The position numbers and the translations under genes were made by a program. The notes below the pieces were generated by a model. The model saw only the letters and a program-made list of their open reading frames with translations, ran no database searches and was not told where the DNA came from. Below, one piece after another: positions 1 through 13,600 of a DNA stretch of 64,000 nucleotides. Positions within the stretch are counted from its first letter, which is position 1. Each line of letters starts with the position of its first letter. Source of the stretch: Tubiluchus corallicola (taxonomy: Eukaryota; Priapulida; Priapulimorpha; Priapulimorphida; Tubiluchidae); the NCBI GenBank assembly GCA_030141605.1, contig JAQGDQ010000138.1, forward strand, positions 184,001-248,000. The letters are read 5' to 3'.

Positions 1-32
1 CAGTTTCGTTGTGCGAACGAGCAGTTGCTGTA

Positions 33-325
33 GGTCAAAGGTTAAGTGTACCACAGCAACGCGTCTTAACTACAACCGTCACGTGACTTGTGGGTAAAAC
101 AAAGCCGTCCACCGCATCAGTTCAGTAACTTCAGTTGTTATACTTAATTATGCATTAGTCTGGCAATAGAGTAATTTATTAGCGGGATCTAGCTTAGGAA
201 CAAGAAAAAATGAACTAGGAAAGGTTTTATCTAGCTGTTAAAACTGTTACTATTACAATAGCTTGGGTTCCAAGGCGTTGTCAAGTGCACACAAATGCGT
301 TGCGTGGTACACTTAACCTTTGACC
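33..325. repeat. MITE-like element with ~30-bp terminal inverted repeats
   Basis: The left arm at about 33-64 begins GGTCAAAGGTTAAGTGTACC. The same string reads on the minus strand inward from 325 to about 293. The arms differ mainly by a one-base indel after the shared GTACCAC. The ~230 bp between them has no coding potential. This is the layout of a non-autonomous DNA transposon (MITE). I cannot assign a superfamily, and no clean target-site duplication is visible. Confidence 0.75.
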
Positions 326-1279
326 ATTTCATGATCATCATCAACCGCTGGAACCGTGAAAAGGCTGATTGTTAACTTTTCAGCTGTTTGATTGCCGCGT
401 AGGCCTACCATATAAGAGTAATTGCTAAGTTAGTTAATGTTGCAGTATTTTAAGGAAACTAATCAATTTGATCGCCAGTCCAGCTGGACATTTAGGTGGC
501 CTTAATTGATGCCAGTAATTATTTTTATAGAAATCTCGGACGCTCGGGACTGCGAATATCAAATCTCGGACTCGGTACGTGGGTAACATTCGGATCACAA
601 GTTTCAGATGAGGTAGTATGCAAAACTTACGTCTGTAAAAACGAACGAACAAATGCATGAATTTGTGATGCTCACTTTAAGCTAATTTGACATTGAACTA
701 TGACCTTCAACCGCTTTTAATATCACAGCTGAATTGCACCAGTAATGTATTGTACATGTAATGTATTTGATAGACATAATTAAACTTAGTGGCGTCCGAT
801 GCCACTAAACACCATCGTGAACCCCCCCCCCCCCCCCTTCTCGTGTTTTATAATGGAATAAGAAACTCTGGCTAATTACAGAAGGTTGAACAGACCGTTA
901 TACTACGCCAAGTCATTTATAAATAAAGGCAGCACTGCTGCTACATAACCATTATTCATGGTTGCTGCATTTAATATAGTATATCAGGCCGTTATCTATG
1001 GGCTTATAGAACTATAATTAACCGTAAACCTTACTATTAAATACTAAAATACTTAACTTTGATCCTTAATTTAAGTGTGTGACTATAAGATAAATTAACA
1101 ACTGGCAAATGTAAAGAAAGCCCAAATTATGCGATAATAATTGATAGCTACGATGACCTGAGAGTACTAGGTTTCCACACCTTACAAACAGAGAAACAGT
1201 ACATGGTTTTTCAAATAAAGATTTATTATTACTATTATTATTGTTATTGCTATTGATATTGGTGTTGTTATTATTACTG
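326..1279. other. Noncoding stretch with C16 tract and small hairpin
   Basis: I see no gene here. There is a perfect small hairpin at 788-806 (AGTGGC...GCCACT), an uninterrupted run of 16 C at 822-837, and an ATT-rich simple repeat at about 1223-1290. The open frames present are short and show no family resemblance. Confidence 0.6.
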
Positions 1280-2017
1280 CTATTGCTATAACACCTGTGT
1301 GTTAGGTTTAAACATGTATTATAATGTACTAATAAAGTGTGGTTAATTGTGTTGACAGAAATTTAATTTATGACTGCTTTTGATCGTGTTGGGTTTTGAG
1401 GAGCATCAAATTTCTACTACTTCTGGCTAGATTTACACTCAGCCTTTTCCTCAGAAATTTTTGAAACCCTAACATATACATACTCTTCAGCATCTTCACA
1501 ACTATAACTCTGGTGTGATTGTAAATACTTCATTAGTGAATATTTTCACTGTTTAATATCGCCACTCGCCAGCTTTTTACCTTTCGTTTCCTTGGAGACT
1601 TCGATTCTTAAGTGTGTCTGCCATTATTTGATAAATGATATCGTATGAAACTTTTTTGTTAACGGAAGGGTCATTACTATAATCACTTACAGAGTTCTGT
1701 TGCTCTATGCATACAATAGAAAATGTGGGCAATCTTTACGTAATCTTAAGAAATCAGATAAAGCAAAAGTAGACAGTGTTTCGCTGTGAGATGATACCTG
1801 CTAGTATATGAATCATACATTTTAGCAGGAAAACAACGCTAGTACATCGTTTCATTTAATGCACTTAAGGAATTACACATACACTATGTTATTATTTGTA
1901 CTAAACAACATAAAAATTAAAGAGTTAATTAAAAAATTAAAGAATAAGAATTTGGCGCCTCCCAAAAATTGGCGTCCTAGGCAACTAGTTTAGTTTGTCT
2001 AGTGGTACAACCAGCTG
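1280..2017 (-). repeat. Interspersed repeat, truncated copy of the 29.6-30.4 kb family
   Basis: Read on the plus strand, this segment aligns almost end to end with the reverse complement of about 29568-30290. Shared landmarks, in order, are the TAGGTTTAAAC region, AAATTTTTGAAAC, GCCACTCG.CAGCTTTTTACC, GGAGACTTCGATTCTTA, AAGCAAAAGTAGA and the terminal CTAG(T/G)TTTG.CTAGTGGTA. Similarity is clear but diverged, with many substitutions and small gaps. The far end (below 1280) is replaced by ATT-rich simple repeat, so this copy is truncated. It lies opposite in orientation to the other copy. Confidence 0.8.
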
Positions 2018-4119
2018 CATCGCCCGGTGGTACATCTGAAACGGTTAAAAATACAGAGCCTAAACCCTGAGAATAAAAGTGTATAATTTATAAACTTTAA
2101 AGACGAGAGTGTCTAACACTAGGACAGAACCTTGTTCTGTTTTGAGACATAAATAGTGGATTAATTCACGTTTATGGGACGTGGAAATCCCAATACGAAG
2201 AAAAAGAAGCCGGGTCTCCTATTAAGAATTAAGAATTATTTCAATTAGCTATTAAGATTAAAGAACTCGAATGAAGCACAAAGTACAGTTTAGACAGCAT
2301 GATTATGAATGATCGATAAAATCTTGATTAATATCACTGGAAATTTTCTTTGAAAACTTTCGCTAGATCAACGACCCGATCAGTGATTGTCATTATTCAA
2401 CTCGCCTTTAGAGAAAACGGAGTTTCCGTAATTTATTGCTTATGATACTGCTATAAAATATATAACTTGGCAATTACCACACGGGATATAAGCGTTTTTG
2501 ATGACCAGCGTTAATTAATATTAAATGATTAAATGCGGGCATCGTATCGCTTTCCTTTCAAGTCAAGGCTTCCATTCTGTACTAATAGCAGATATATAGC
2601 GGGTTATTTATAACTGCAGAAAGCTTCTATATTGTCCTGGTGATACGGGTCAGTGAAGAAAAAAGAACACGTATGGGGCGAACTTGTTGTAATACTTAAG
2701 CTAATCCACCAGCTTTCACAGAACTCTGCTTCTAAATGAACTGAAAACACCAACTACGTAAATAAACACCATCTGTGACCTTGAAATAATCAACTAGGCC
2801 ACATGCTGGCACACACGCACCGCACGCATTCAGTTCATGTGTAACGTTCTTTGCAATTTAATTTTAATCAATGATCTTTCTTGACTTATAAATTATTTGT
2901 TTTTCTCATTAACTGTCAATCGGTCGTGCGAGTACCATTTTCTGATGAGAGGCGTTTTAAAATCAAGTCCGAGATGACGCGATTTCTTGTCAAAATGCTG
3001 CCAAATATTTTTAACTTTTACCCCATAATAGGTGGATTTCGTTGTTTAAGTCTTCCCTAAATTTTCGTAAGGTCGTTACTAGAGCGACTGCTACTTCATC
3101 TTTTATGAAAGAACTTCAAATAAAAATAGCGTTTCTGTTTAGAAATAAACTGATTTGTTGTAAATAAGATCTGAAGATCAAGAATATTGCCCTCACTGGT
3201 TGACCCCTGACCCACAGGTAGTGGGTCAAACGTGACAAATTTGTATTTTATTGGCTTACAGTCAAGCGAAAATTCTTGATGAGACAAATTCATTGGAGGT
3301 AATTTTCTGAGATTCAGAACGCTGTCACGGCCACGAGAGAAAAAGTGACAAGTTCAGATTACTTGAAACTGCTACTGTCAAGTACAATAGTGCTTATTTG
3401 CATACTTATTGTTAATTATTTTTACCACACATTTTTATCTTTTGATACGAAATAATATCACCTGTCACAGAAACAGAATTTTACCACAGTTCATTAGTTT
3501 AATATTGTGTTAATGGTGGATAGCATGCTAAACTGACGAAAAGGGGTTGACGAAATGAGTTGTGGCGTCCGAGGTGCGACGTTTTGACTCTTTTGAAGGT
3601 GACGACATTGTATAATCTCGGTCATTATTGGAAATTGTCCCATACTGATTGAAAAATTAAATAACGAATTAGCAGTATATGTATTGTTATTTGCATGTAG
3701 TGATTTTTTCGCGCAAGAGGGATGAATATGACTGTAATAGTGGAATTTACGCATTTAGATATGAAATGATACACTCAATTATATATCTAATGATAATAAT
3801 TTACGTTCACAAACATAAAAGCATAAGAACACGAATAAACAAAAAATTATCATAAACATTGTTATTGAGTTATGTTATAAACTCATATTTTGAAACCAAC
3901 ATTGTCCGCTGGAAAAGAAATGTGAAAAATACGAAGCACAGGTCACTTATACGAAGACTGTGTAATTGAACCAGGAACCATAGCTTAGAAGGCGGAAACC
4001 AAAGTTGAAGTACAAAACTGAAGCATTATAGACAAAAACCTGCTCACTGGTATTTACTAAACACCGATTTTCTGGGTTGTTGTAGTGGTTGTGTGAGCGG
4101 TAAATTTAGACAAAACAGT
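2018..4119. other. Noncoding AT-rich stretch
   Basis: No exon, RNA gene or recognisable repeat was found. I looked specifically for the missing Kv-beta 5' exons (the conserved GLGTWVTFG region) on the plus strand and did not find them, so this stretch is probably intron of that gene or upstream intergenic DNA. Confidence 0.5.
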
Positions 4120-4708
4120 TTAGGCCCATTTCACATCGAGAACGAAGAAAAAGTGACGTTATGCTTGCCTTATTTCTCAATCCAAAGTACAATTAATAAT
4201 GTTAGTCAATGTAATGTCAGACCTGTTTGTTTTTTAGTAAAGTTTTACTAATCACTTGAAAATTTGAAAATATAGTTATATAAAATAAATATACACGTGT
4301 GTTATTTTCCTTTTTCACGAATATAGTCATCGATATTTGCATTAATAAAACATAAAATCGTCAGTCTGTTAAAAGAGAAATTAAATCTTATTATTTTTTG
4401 CTGAAATGTGTTAATTGCTGCTCACTAAATAAGAAAGTGAGTAGTTAAATTTAAGACTAAATTTCGCGAGGATTCCTCAAGAAAATGGAGCATGCAGTAT
4501 TTCTACCACGCGGGAAAATTCCTCACGAAGAGGACGTATAGCTTCTAGCTGGCAGCAGAATTTCTCACGAAGAATTGAACGAGGAATTTTGCGGCGCGTT
4601 GTCACTGTGAAATGCGCCATAAAAATGTGTTCATTTTCGTGAGGAATGCCGCAAGGAATTTCTCCTAGAGGCATTTAGCTGTGCGTCCTTACTGTGGAAT
4701 GGACCTTA
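4120..4708. repeat. Probable non-autonomous DNA transposon with short TIRs
   Basis: The left end reads TTAGGCCCATTTCACA and the right end, on the minus strand, reads TAAGGTCCATTCCACA, giving a ~16-bp imperfect terminal inverted repeat. The right third (about 4460-4700) is GC-richer than its surroundings and contains repeated CCTCACGAAGA / GAGGAATT motifs in both orientations. No coding potential is seen. It ends about 180 bp before the first visible Kv-beta exon. Confidence 0.55.
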
Positions 4709-4888
4709 GACTGTTAAGTTCAAGCACGCTGGAATCCCGAATGACAGAATGCATTTGCTTTTTGAAATATCTACTAATGTGGCCAAATTTAGATCTTTGA
4801 CCGTTTTACAGGTATTTCTTGATTTTCTTTGGATAACTGCAAATTAAATTTTTCAAAGGCACGTTAAAATAACTTTCCGTCAATTTAG

Positions 4889-7800
4889 GTAGCAGAAGAT
4901 ATACTCACGTTAGCCTACGAAAGTGGAATCAATATTTTCGATACTGCTGAAGTCTACGCTCAGGGAAAGTAAGTAATGAACTTAGTGTAGGATGACGCAA
5001 CAATTTATTTAATCTGATAAATTTTATGATTGCTCATACGACTGTTGTGACCGCAATTTGCCATAAGAGAATTCATGAAATTTTATTAATGGCACCAACC
5101 AATGTAATGGGTTAACACATGGTGAATTTGTACATCTAATGAAGCGGGACCCAGGCCTTGTGAAACACAGGCAACCAAGCAACCTGTCATACAAGTAGAA
5201 ATATGACTCTCTAGTGTAGCTAGCCTATTAGTTTTCAATTATATGAAGTTGTCATGAAACGTCACTATTAAATTGACTTTGCGCTTGTCTTTTATAGTGC
5301 GGAAGCCACGCTAGGAAAAATACTGAAGAAAAAGGGATGGCGTCGTTCCAGCTACGTCATATCCACGAAAATTTATTGGGGTGGAAAGTGAGTTCATTGT
5401 TATAAAAACAGAAAAATAATGCTAGACGACAGTATAAACTTTAAACTAAGACCATATACAGTTTGATGGATTTGTAGTTCGTATTTTGTACTACTTGTAT
5501 CATACACGTGATTTAATGAATGGACTGATAGATGGATGATTGAATGAATAATTAAGTGAATGAGTGAATGAAGCGAAGGAACGAAAATGACTATACAAAC
5601 AAATAATTTGCTTAATTTGAGAAACACAGCCAAACTGCCTCACAAACACTGGGTTATTTTTAGAATTCATCAATGCTTAGACCTGCAATGAATATATTAA
5701 CAAGTTTGCAATCAATAATAGTAGCTGTTCCGTGGCAATTATCGCTGCATAAGAGCGGTGTTTTCTGACGCCAAAGCGAACTTTTCAATGTTGTTAGTAT
5801 GCAATGGGCACCTGTAGTACAACTCGCAGAGGCTGAACTGAGTACACAGGTGTTTTAAAAACATCTGTTCTTGAAAGCTGAAATGCTTATATATATTTTC
5901 TAACTAAACTTTTGCAACGTTGATTAGTCGACATGTTTAACAAAAACCTTCTGAAATCTTTTCCTAAACATTGAGATACCGAGAATGTTTGGCTTCCGTG
6001 AGTTTTAATTTGGCCTAAGTTAGGTCTAGTTCAGCGAGTTATAATAGCCGAATGGTCATGTGATGTGTATGGCGATTGAAAGCAGGAATGGTTAGTGAAT
6101 GGATGAGTGATTGCCGGGTTCGATATTCGCGTTGGGTGATTTCATTCACCTTAGTAATTTGGCTATTTACCTTGTGGAAGGACCATAAAACACCTCTGCT
6201 GGTTCAATATCTTATGAGATGCATCGGCTTGATGAACCTAATTTCGCCACACCATTCACGTTGAGTATGCCTGGCTTTTGCAACAATATAAAAAAATTTG
6301 TTAGTGTTCAATACTGTTTATTCTATTTCAGAGCCGAGACTGAGAAGGGTCTTTCAAGAAAACACATAATTGAAGGTTTGCTGTATGATTTATTTTTGTG
6401 TTTTTCTTAGTTTGCCAAAACAAGTTATTTTATACTTGTTCACACTGAAGTCAATGAGCCGATAGTTACTGAAACTGTTTTCTGACTTTTCTTGGACTTT
6501 TTATGTACCCTTCTTTAGATTGACTTATTTCAGAGTGATTATTATTTGTTGCTGGAGGAAAAGCAGACCTATCACATTCTTTCATTTTCACTTTCACGGT
6601 GTGCTTTGCAGTGTGTTTTTCATAAGCTGTATTACTTTTCTTTATAGGTTTAAAAGCCTCTTTGGTTCGTTTAGACATGGAATATGTAGACATTGTGTTT
6701 GCCAACAGGCCTGATCCATATACACCTATGGAAGGTAATTTCGACTATAACTTTGCTATGGCTAAGCATCCAATGCTATTTTCGTTATTAATCAGAAGCG
6801 AATCGTTATATTTTCTAAACAAGGCTTATATAGCACTTAGGTCTTTTTCACTGGAACACGGAATAGCAAAGGATGTTCTTTACCAGCCTTGCAATATCCA
6901 ACATCAGAAATTTTCCATAACGTATGTGTGCATGACTCGTATGTCCAACAAGAAAAACCTACCTTGTGCCCACAACTCTTATTTATTTATTGTTATGAAC
7001 AGCATTTTTGGCAATAAAGTTTCATTAAACTTTGTAACACAGCGCCAAGTGCAATTTCTTGTTAAACAAAAATCGTTTAAAACAACGATATTAAGTCACC
7101 ATGAAATAATGTGAATGAGTCGTGGGTGATAGTGCTTGAATTTCAGCAGACACTTTCACTTGCGAGGATTTAAAATAAAAAGTGAAATGAGAATAATTGT
7201 TATCAATTAGACCTGATTGCTTTTGGAGAATATATTTTATTAATCTTCATCATCAATAATTATTAAGAGTAGTGCTCTTAAACTTCAGAAAAACTCACAC
7301 AGGAAACATATCAAAGAAACGTAATTTCACTGCCAGATGAAAGAATGACTATTATTTGACCAAAAGGATTGGTCAAAATAGTATCCAGCACAGGCAAAGC
7401 TCTCTATACAATCCAGGAAGCAGACACTTTTGAAATCTACAGCTGCCATCATGTACAGAAAAAGGGAAAGTGACCTACCTTGCTGAATCTCAGCCTGATG
7501 GTATGCACCGTGATTAACATCGCCACCACTGTCATGATGGTGGTCGTGATCACCACTACGGCCATAACCATCGTTATATATCTTTTCTATACTGCGTTGT
7601 ACCATACACCACCTAAAACTTGAATTTTTAGCTATCAAGAATTTAGATGGTCTCTACTGCCTTTTTGATAAAATTATATCAGTAGCACCAGCAACAAAAG
7701 CAGATGTAATAGTGAAAGGGTGCTGCTGCACTGTTGCAATTCTCCTTGTTTTCACTATGACGGCTTGGCCGTTTCTATGTTTATATCAATTTATTTCACT

Positions 7801-9179
7801 CCAGCAATACTTATACAATACATCAACATACAACATGATTAGAAAAAAATTAATATAGGTAAAAAACATGATGAAGTTAAATTAGCCAACCTTGAAAAAT
7901 TTGCTTGTTAAGGTGGCACGAATACTAAATACTAAATACAATAAATACTAAATGGTAACGAACAATGCAACACCATCACCTTTATCTATTGTCCTCTAAA
8001 TGACGAGTTATAAGCAGGTAAGTTAAACGAGGAATCAATGATATCCCTGAGCCAAGTTTCAGACAAGGCAAGTATGGACAAAATTGTGCTTAACATCTGT
8101 ACATAAGCGAAAAATAATCAAAATTTGCATTTATACTTTTAAGATTTAAATGTATAATTGATAAAGGGTTGCTGTCTGATATACTGTAATTATTACGAAA
8201 CATTGAATTGAATTCGTCGATATCATAATATTTACTACCGTTTGGAATGTTCATGTTGTTAAAGAAATTTGTATCTGCATTGACTTTGTCTAGGTATTCA
8301 GTATTATGATTGATTAGGTTGCTGTTATCTTCAAATAAATTTAATTTAAAGGCATTGCAGTCAATTATATTAGCAGTATTTATATACCTGGCGGCCAGAA
8401 AAAATCTTCATTATCGAGAATCGTAGTAAAAAGAAATATATCTGCTAGGCAGTTATGGCAGAACCAGGCATCACTATCATTAGATAATTTAGTAAAATCA
8501 GAGATTGTTAGACGGGAATATTTAAGATGAATCCATGACTCACAACAGACACAATATACTCCATACTGATTAGATTTGACAGGTTTAAAGCAAGTAGAAC
8601 AAGGAGAACGAACCACGGTCATAACTGTGTAGAAAGTACAGGAAGAAAAACAATAACAACAATAACAGACAAACAACCAACAACAACATATCACAGGATA
8701 ATGTACAAAGGGAAAGAATCAACACAGTCAAGGTCACGAAGCTGTTGAAGCTGCTATTACTGTTTCTGATGTTCATAAGAAGGTAGTCACTTTTGTTATC
8801 ATTAATTCACTACATTACTGTTCTTACAGAAATAGTGCGAGCTTTTACACATGCCATAAACCAAGGTTGGGCGATGTACTGGGGAACATCAAGATGGGCG
8901 CCTATGGAAATCATGGTAAATTTTGTTCAGTATTTTTGCATAGGCTAACACTGTGTCATATTTAGAATGCATCCATATACATCTTGTAAGTGAACTCTGC
9001 AGCTTTTAGGAAATACATATGAAGTAGAAAAATGATGAGAATTATACTTTCATATTCATGATAGCATTTAAGTTACATATGTGGATACACAAAGATGACG
9101 ACATTAATGGCGATTATAATGATTGTAACAATTATGATTATTATTATTATGACGACAATGATAACGATGGTGGATTTGA

Positions 9180-9213
<34 letters not shown>

Positions 9214-10496
9214 GGTGGTGGTGGTGGCGACGGCGGCGGCGGCGGTGGCGGTGGTGGTGATGATGAATGTTGGTGTATGCATCATGTTCTCCACCAAATT
9301 GTTAATGCATTTTGATCACTCTAGTTTGTATAGAAGTACCAAATATTTTAATCTTTTAGGAAGCATATTCTGTTGCACGTCAGTTTAACCTCATACCGCC
9401 AATAGCTGAGCAAACGGAATACAACCTCTTCCAAAGGGACAAAGTGGAGCTTAATATGTCCGAGCTTTTCTATAAAATCGGTAATAGCTTTGATTACTTA
9501 TAGATGGACAAACTAATTTTCACTAATTTGTGCAACTGCTTGCTAACTGTGTACGTTATACGTATGGTTATTCCATCACCATAGCTTGAAAATTTTTTAC
9601 CATAGCTCAGCTGTGTTATAAAGCAATTCTGACAAGTTTTATAAGCAACATAACATAACATAACATAGCCAGAACAAAAGCAACAATGTGAAAATCCGCT
9701 TTTGCAAAGTACAATGAGGATAAAGTCAAGTAAAAAACGAGGCTTATCTACTTACCAACATCAGGTCAATTAAGGTCAAGGTCATGGTAAGCTTTGGTAA
9801 AGACTATGGTTTAGGGCTAAAGCTCAGGTTTTATGGCTTCTGTCCCAAAGAAGTCATTTGAAATCTATCAATGGTGTCTGCTAGTCGACTCGCTATGGAA
9901 GCACAGATGCCAAGTCACTGACATATTGCACCAATTTGATCCTCCGCATCAAGCTTTTAACTAATCCCTAAATCTGGTGAATCAGTTTTGGAATCTGGAG
10001 ACTATGACTGACCTTTCTGTTTTGCAGGAGTTGGGACAATGACGTGGTCACCACTAGCTTGCGGCGTCCTAACAGGAAAATACGATGATGGTGTACCACT
10101 GTATTCACGAGCTTCTCTCAAGGTAAAATAATTATATAATTACACCGTCAGCAAAACGAAATTATATCATTTTTCTGTACTGCATTTAAAAGTCAACTAA
10201 TAAACAAAAATTATAGTAATATATGCACAATAAATTCATTTTTGCTACACAATATTTCCACCAAGACCTGTGATGATATTCTGGTATATTTTAAAGCAAA
10301 TGTAACAAGGGAGACCTTTTTTCGGAAAGATTTATTTTGTCTCCTCCTAAAAGAGGTTTTATGTGCTTTACTTTTGCTTTAAACTTTCATGATTATGATG
10401 ATAACGGTGGTGATGGTGATGTTGATGATAACGACGATGACAATGACAATATCTACACGACAATGGTAATAGTGGTGATGGTGATAGCGATGATGG

Positions 10497-10528
<32 letters not shown>

Positions 10529-10568
10529 CTGATGCTGATGCTGATGCTGATGCTGATGCTGATGCTGC

Positions 10569-10621
<53 letters not shown>

Positions 10622-13600
10622 CTGATGATGCTGATGATGATGATGACACCTGAAGAGATTACCACAAGTCGTGGCTGAAATATTGTGTAATTATATGAGA
10701 GCAAAATCCTTCTGTAATAAGTAAATACGTCACCAAGTACTGAAAATTGTTATGGCAAAAGTAAAGAATAAAACTTGTTATAATATTCAGGGGTACGAGT
10801 GGCTAAAAGAAAGAATACTCAGCGAGGAAGGGCGCAGACAGCAGCAGAAGTTGAGAGAAATGTCTGTGATAGCTGATAAGCTGGAATGTTCTCCTGCCCA
10901 ACTGTGCATAGGTGAGTAGAATCTAGTGTTGAGAAGTGAATTTAATGCTAATAATTTACCGAGTCCTCGGGCAGTCAAAATATTAAATCCCCATGAATTT
11001 TATGAACTTATTTCTGCTTTGCACTCATAACCAAAAAACTGAATATCATTTTATCTTATCCAGTCTCAACTCACACACTTCACCTTAATTTTTCTGACGT
11101 AATCGAGCCACTACTTCATCTAATCAAACCTCCATGAACGCACATTATCTCATCTCTCTTCATGTAATCTTAGCAAACCTTTGCTCACTGTAACTTATAA
11201 TACCAATTTAATCGTAGAAAATACCTACTTAAATCTCATCTCATCTCGCCTCATCTCATCCCACTCATAGACCACCTCTCATGTCATTTCACCTAAGCAC
11301 TTTTCTCAAGTTGTTTCTGTCTCAGGTAATACAACCCGATTTACAGTACAGTAAGTTAGTCAGTACTTAGCCTAGTTTCAAAATAAGAACAGAGTCCATT
11401 CCACTTATAAATCATAGACTCAAGTTTTGTCTGTATAGGGGCTAGATAACTAGATAACTCAATGTAAATCGATTACAAATTACGTCAGTGATGGTTATAT
11501 AAAACTTTACAACTCTACAGGACTTGATTTTTTTTCTTAGTGTAGATATTATCTGGTTGTCTGTGTTTTCAACACAACTTGGCGCTTAGAAGCATCACCA
11601 ATTGAACAGTTGCATAGTTTTACAAGCTAAAATCAACAAGTCAAAAAAGTAGGCCTCTAATTATAATGTTAACCTACATAATCATCATTTTAGACTCTTA
11701 TTCTCAGAAATTCTTCTAAATCTGAAAATTTTCAGCAAAATTTAATAGTACACGTATTACAACCAGTCGATACTGAAGCTCTTACCAACTTTCAGGGATA
11801 AACATAACAGCTTTTAGGTATTCTCTTACGATTTATTTGTTTGTATTCCAAATTATTGTTTCTTATCCTAATACTTAAAGGTTATAAATGTAAACCGACC
11901 AGTTAGTCTTCAAACTTCTTTATTAAAAAACAGTTTTCTGATAATTTTATTGCTTTTCAACAGCTTGGTGCCTGAAAAATGATCAAGTCCAGTGTGTGCT
12001 TCTGGGAGCAACAACTCCTGAACAGTTGTATGAAAACATTCAAGCACTTCAGGTAAATAACATCACCAAGATACAAATCTTTAATTGTAATGACAATAAT
12101 TGTTTTGGAAATTGCAAAAAGCTACAACCAGTAACTATCATTCAAGTAATTTGTGACGATGTGTAACAAGAGTCGATCTTTTCATCTTGTAGTCTGTAGT
12201 CATCTGTATTCATCACGGACAGTCAGTTAGCCCGGACAAATTATAAAAATGAATGGACGGATGTACAGATGAACCGATGGATGATGTAAAGCCTGCAAAC
12301 TAAAATTTCATTGTTTCTTAGTTCACACTTCGATCCTATAAAGTTAAAGTTACATAGCTACTACCGCCATTTTAAAAACGTAATTGTTAATTTGGTCCAT
12401 AATTGAAGATTTTTGCTCTGATAAACAAGTAATGGCGGTACCCTGGCGAGAAGCATTGTTATTGATCATTTGCTATCAAGTGGTGTGCAGAGCTGACATT
12501 TTAAAATGGCTAACGGATCTTAGTTTGAGTGCCAAATTGCATAAAATTTTGCCACATCCTACTAACATAATAAAGATAGCCCAAGGTCAGATTTCAGTTC
12601 AAATGACTGTGTGTTTTGTCTGCGTCTTATATTTTCCTATCTTTTACCTACAGGTTGTGCCAAAACTGACTGCATTCATAATGGCAGAAATCGACTCCAT
12701 TTTGAACAATAAGCCAATAATTCGTAAAGAGCCATCCAGCAGGTGAGTATTCAAATTGAACAAAATATTAATTTTTTAGAAAAAAAACAAACATTATCCT
12801 CCATTTTTACTATGTCTTCCACGTTAGTGAATGCTTATTAAATCGACCGCTGAGGCCAGCTTTCAAACAAGGTTATTACATGGGGCATGGGGCAATAGTA
12901 GTCGGGATGGCGGCGGCACCATTGTCTTGGAGCATTTGCCGTGACGTTAATGTTAATCCACAGAGGCCCAAACTATTCAAACTTGGTGCTTGGGTTTGCA
13001 CTGCTGGGAGATAGGCTTCACTATAAACTGAAAAGTGAACTTGACTTTGATCTTGTTTAAGCTAAAAAGGTTAGTACTACTACAAAGCTGTTCGATTTGC
13101 AGGTTTTCAATTCACTCTTTTTTATCTTCACATAAGTTTAACCTGTAAAATTGTTGTGTAGAAGAACATCAGTATTATAGCTTTCAAATGGTATAATTGA
13201 ATTAGAAATAGGAATATTTTCCTATAGTTTTTCTACAGAATGCTCGTTTGATGGATAACCTAATTTCAAAAGCATTTTTTTAATTTGAAGAGCTGCACAG
13301 ACCTTTAACAACAACTACTTCTAGTTTTTGTTTTAGCGTTTCGGATATTTATCCTAATCTTGATTCCTATATCCATTAATAAATAAGTAAACAATATTAA
13401 ACTGTACAGATCGATGTATTACATAAATTTCGCATTCTACTTTCACGTGCGCTAGGAATCGTAACGTGCTCGTTACGTTGCATCAAATTATTTCACTCCT
13501 GTCAAATTAACACTTCATTATAATAGTCAGCAACAGATGCTGTATAACCTAAAAATATTTCTTGACCGGTCAATAACTTCCAGCAGGCAGTCTTATTTTA

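Noticed and set aside
6662-7114. 150-codon frame reading through the Kv-beta exon
   Set aside because: Only 6648-6734 is coding; the rest is intron read-through past a GTAATT donor.
9058-9388. Open frames of Asp/Gly, Met/Val and Thr/Ile runs
   Set aside because: They are translations of the GAT/GGT/GGC microsatellite and lie inside a Kv-beta intron.
10337-10704. Three overlapping low-complexity frames on both strands
   Set aside because: Artefacts of the GAT/GCT microsatellite.
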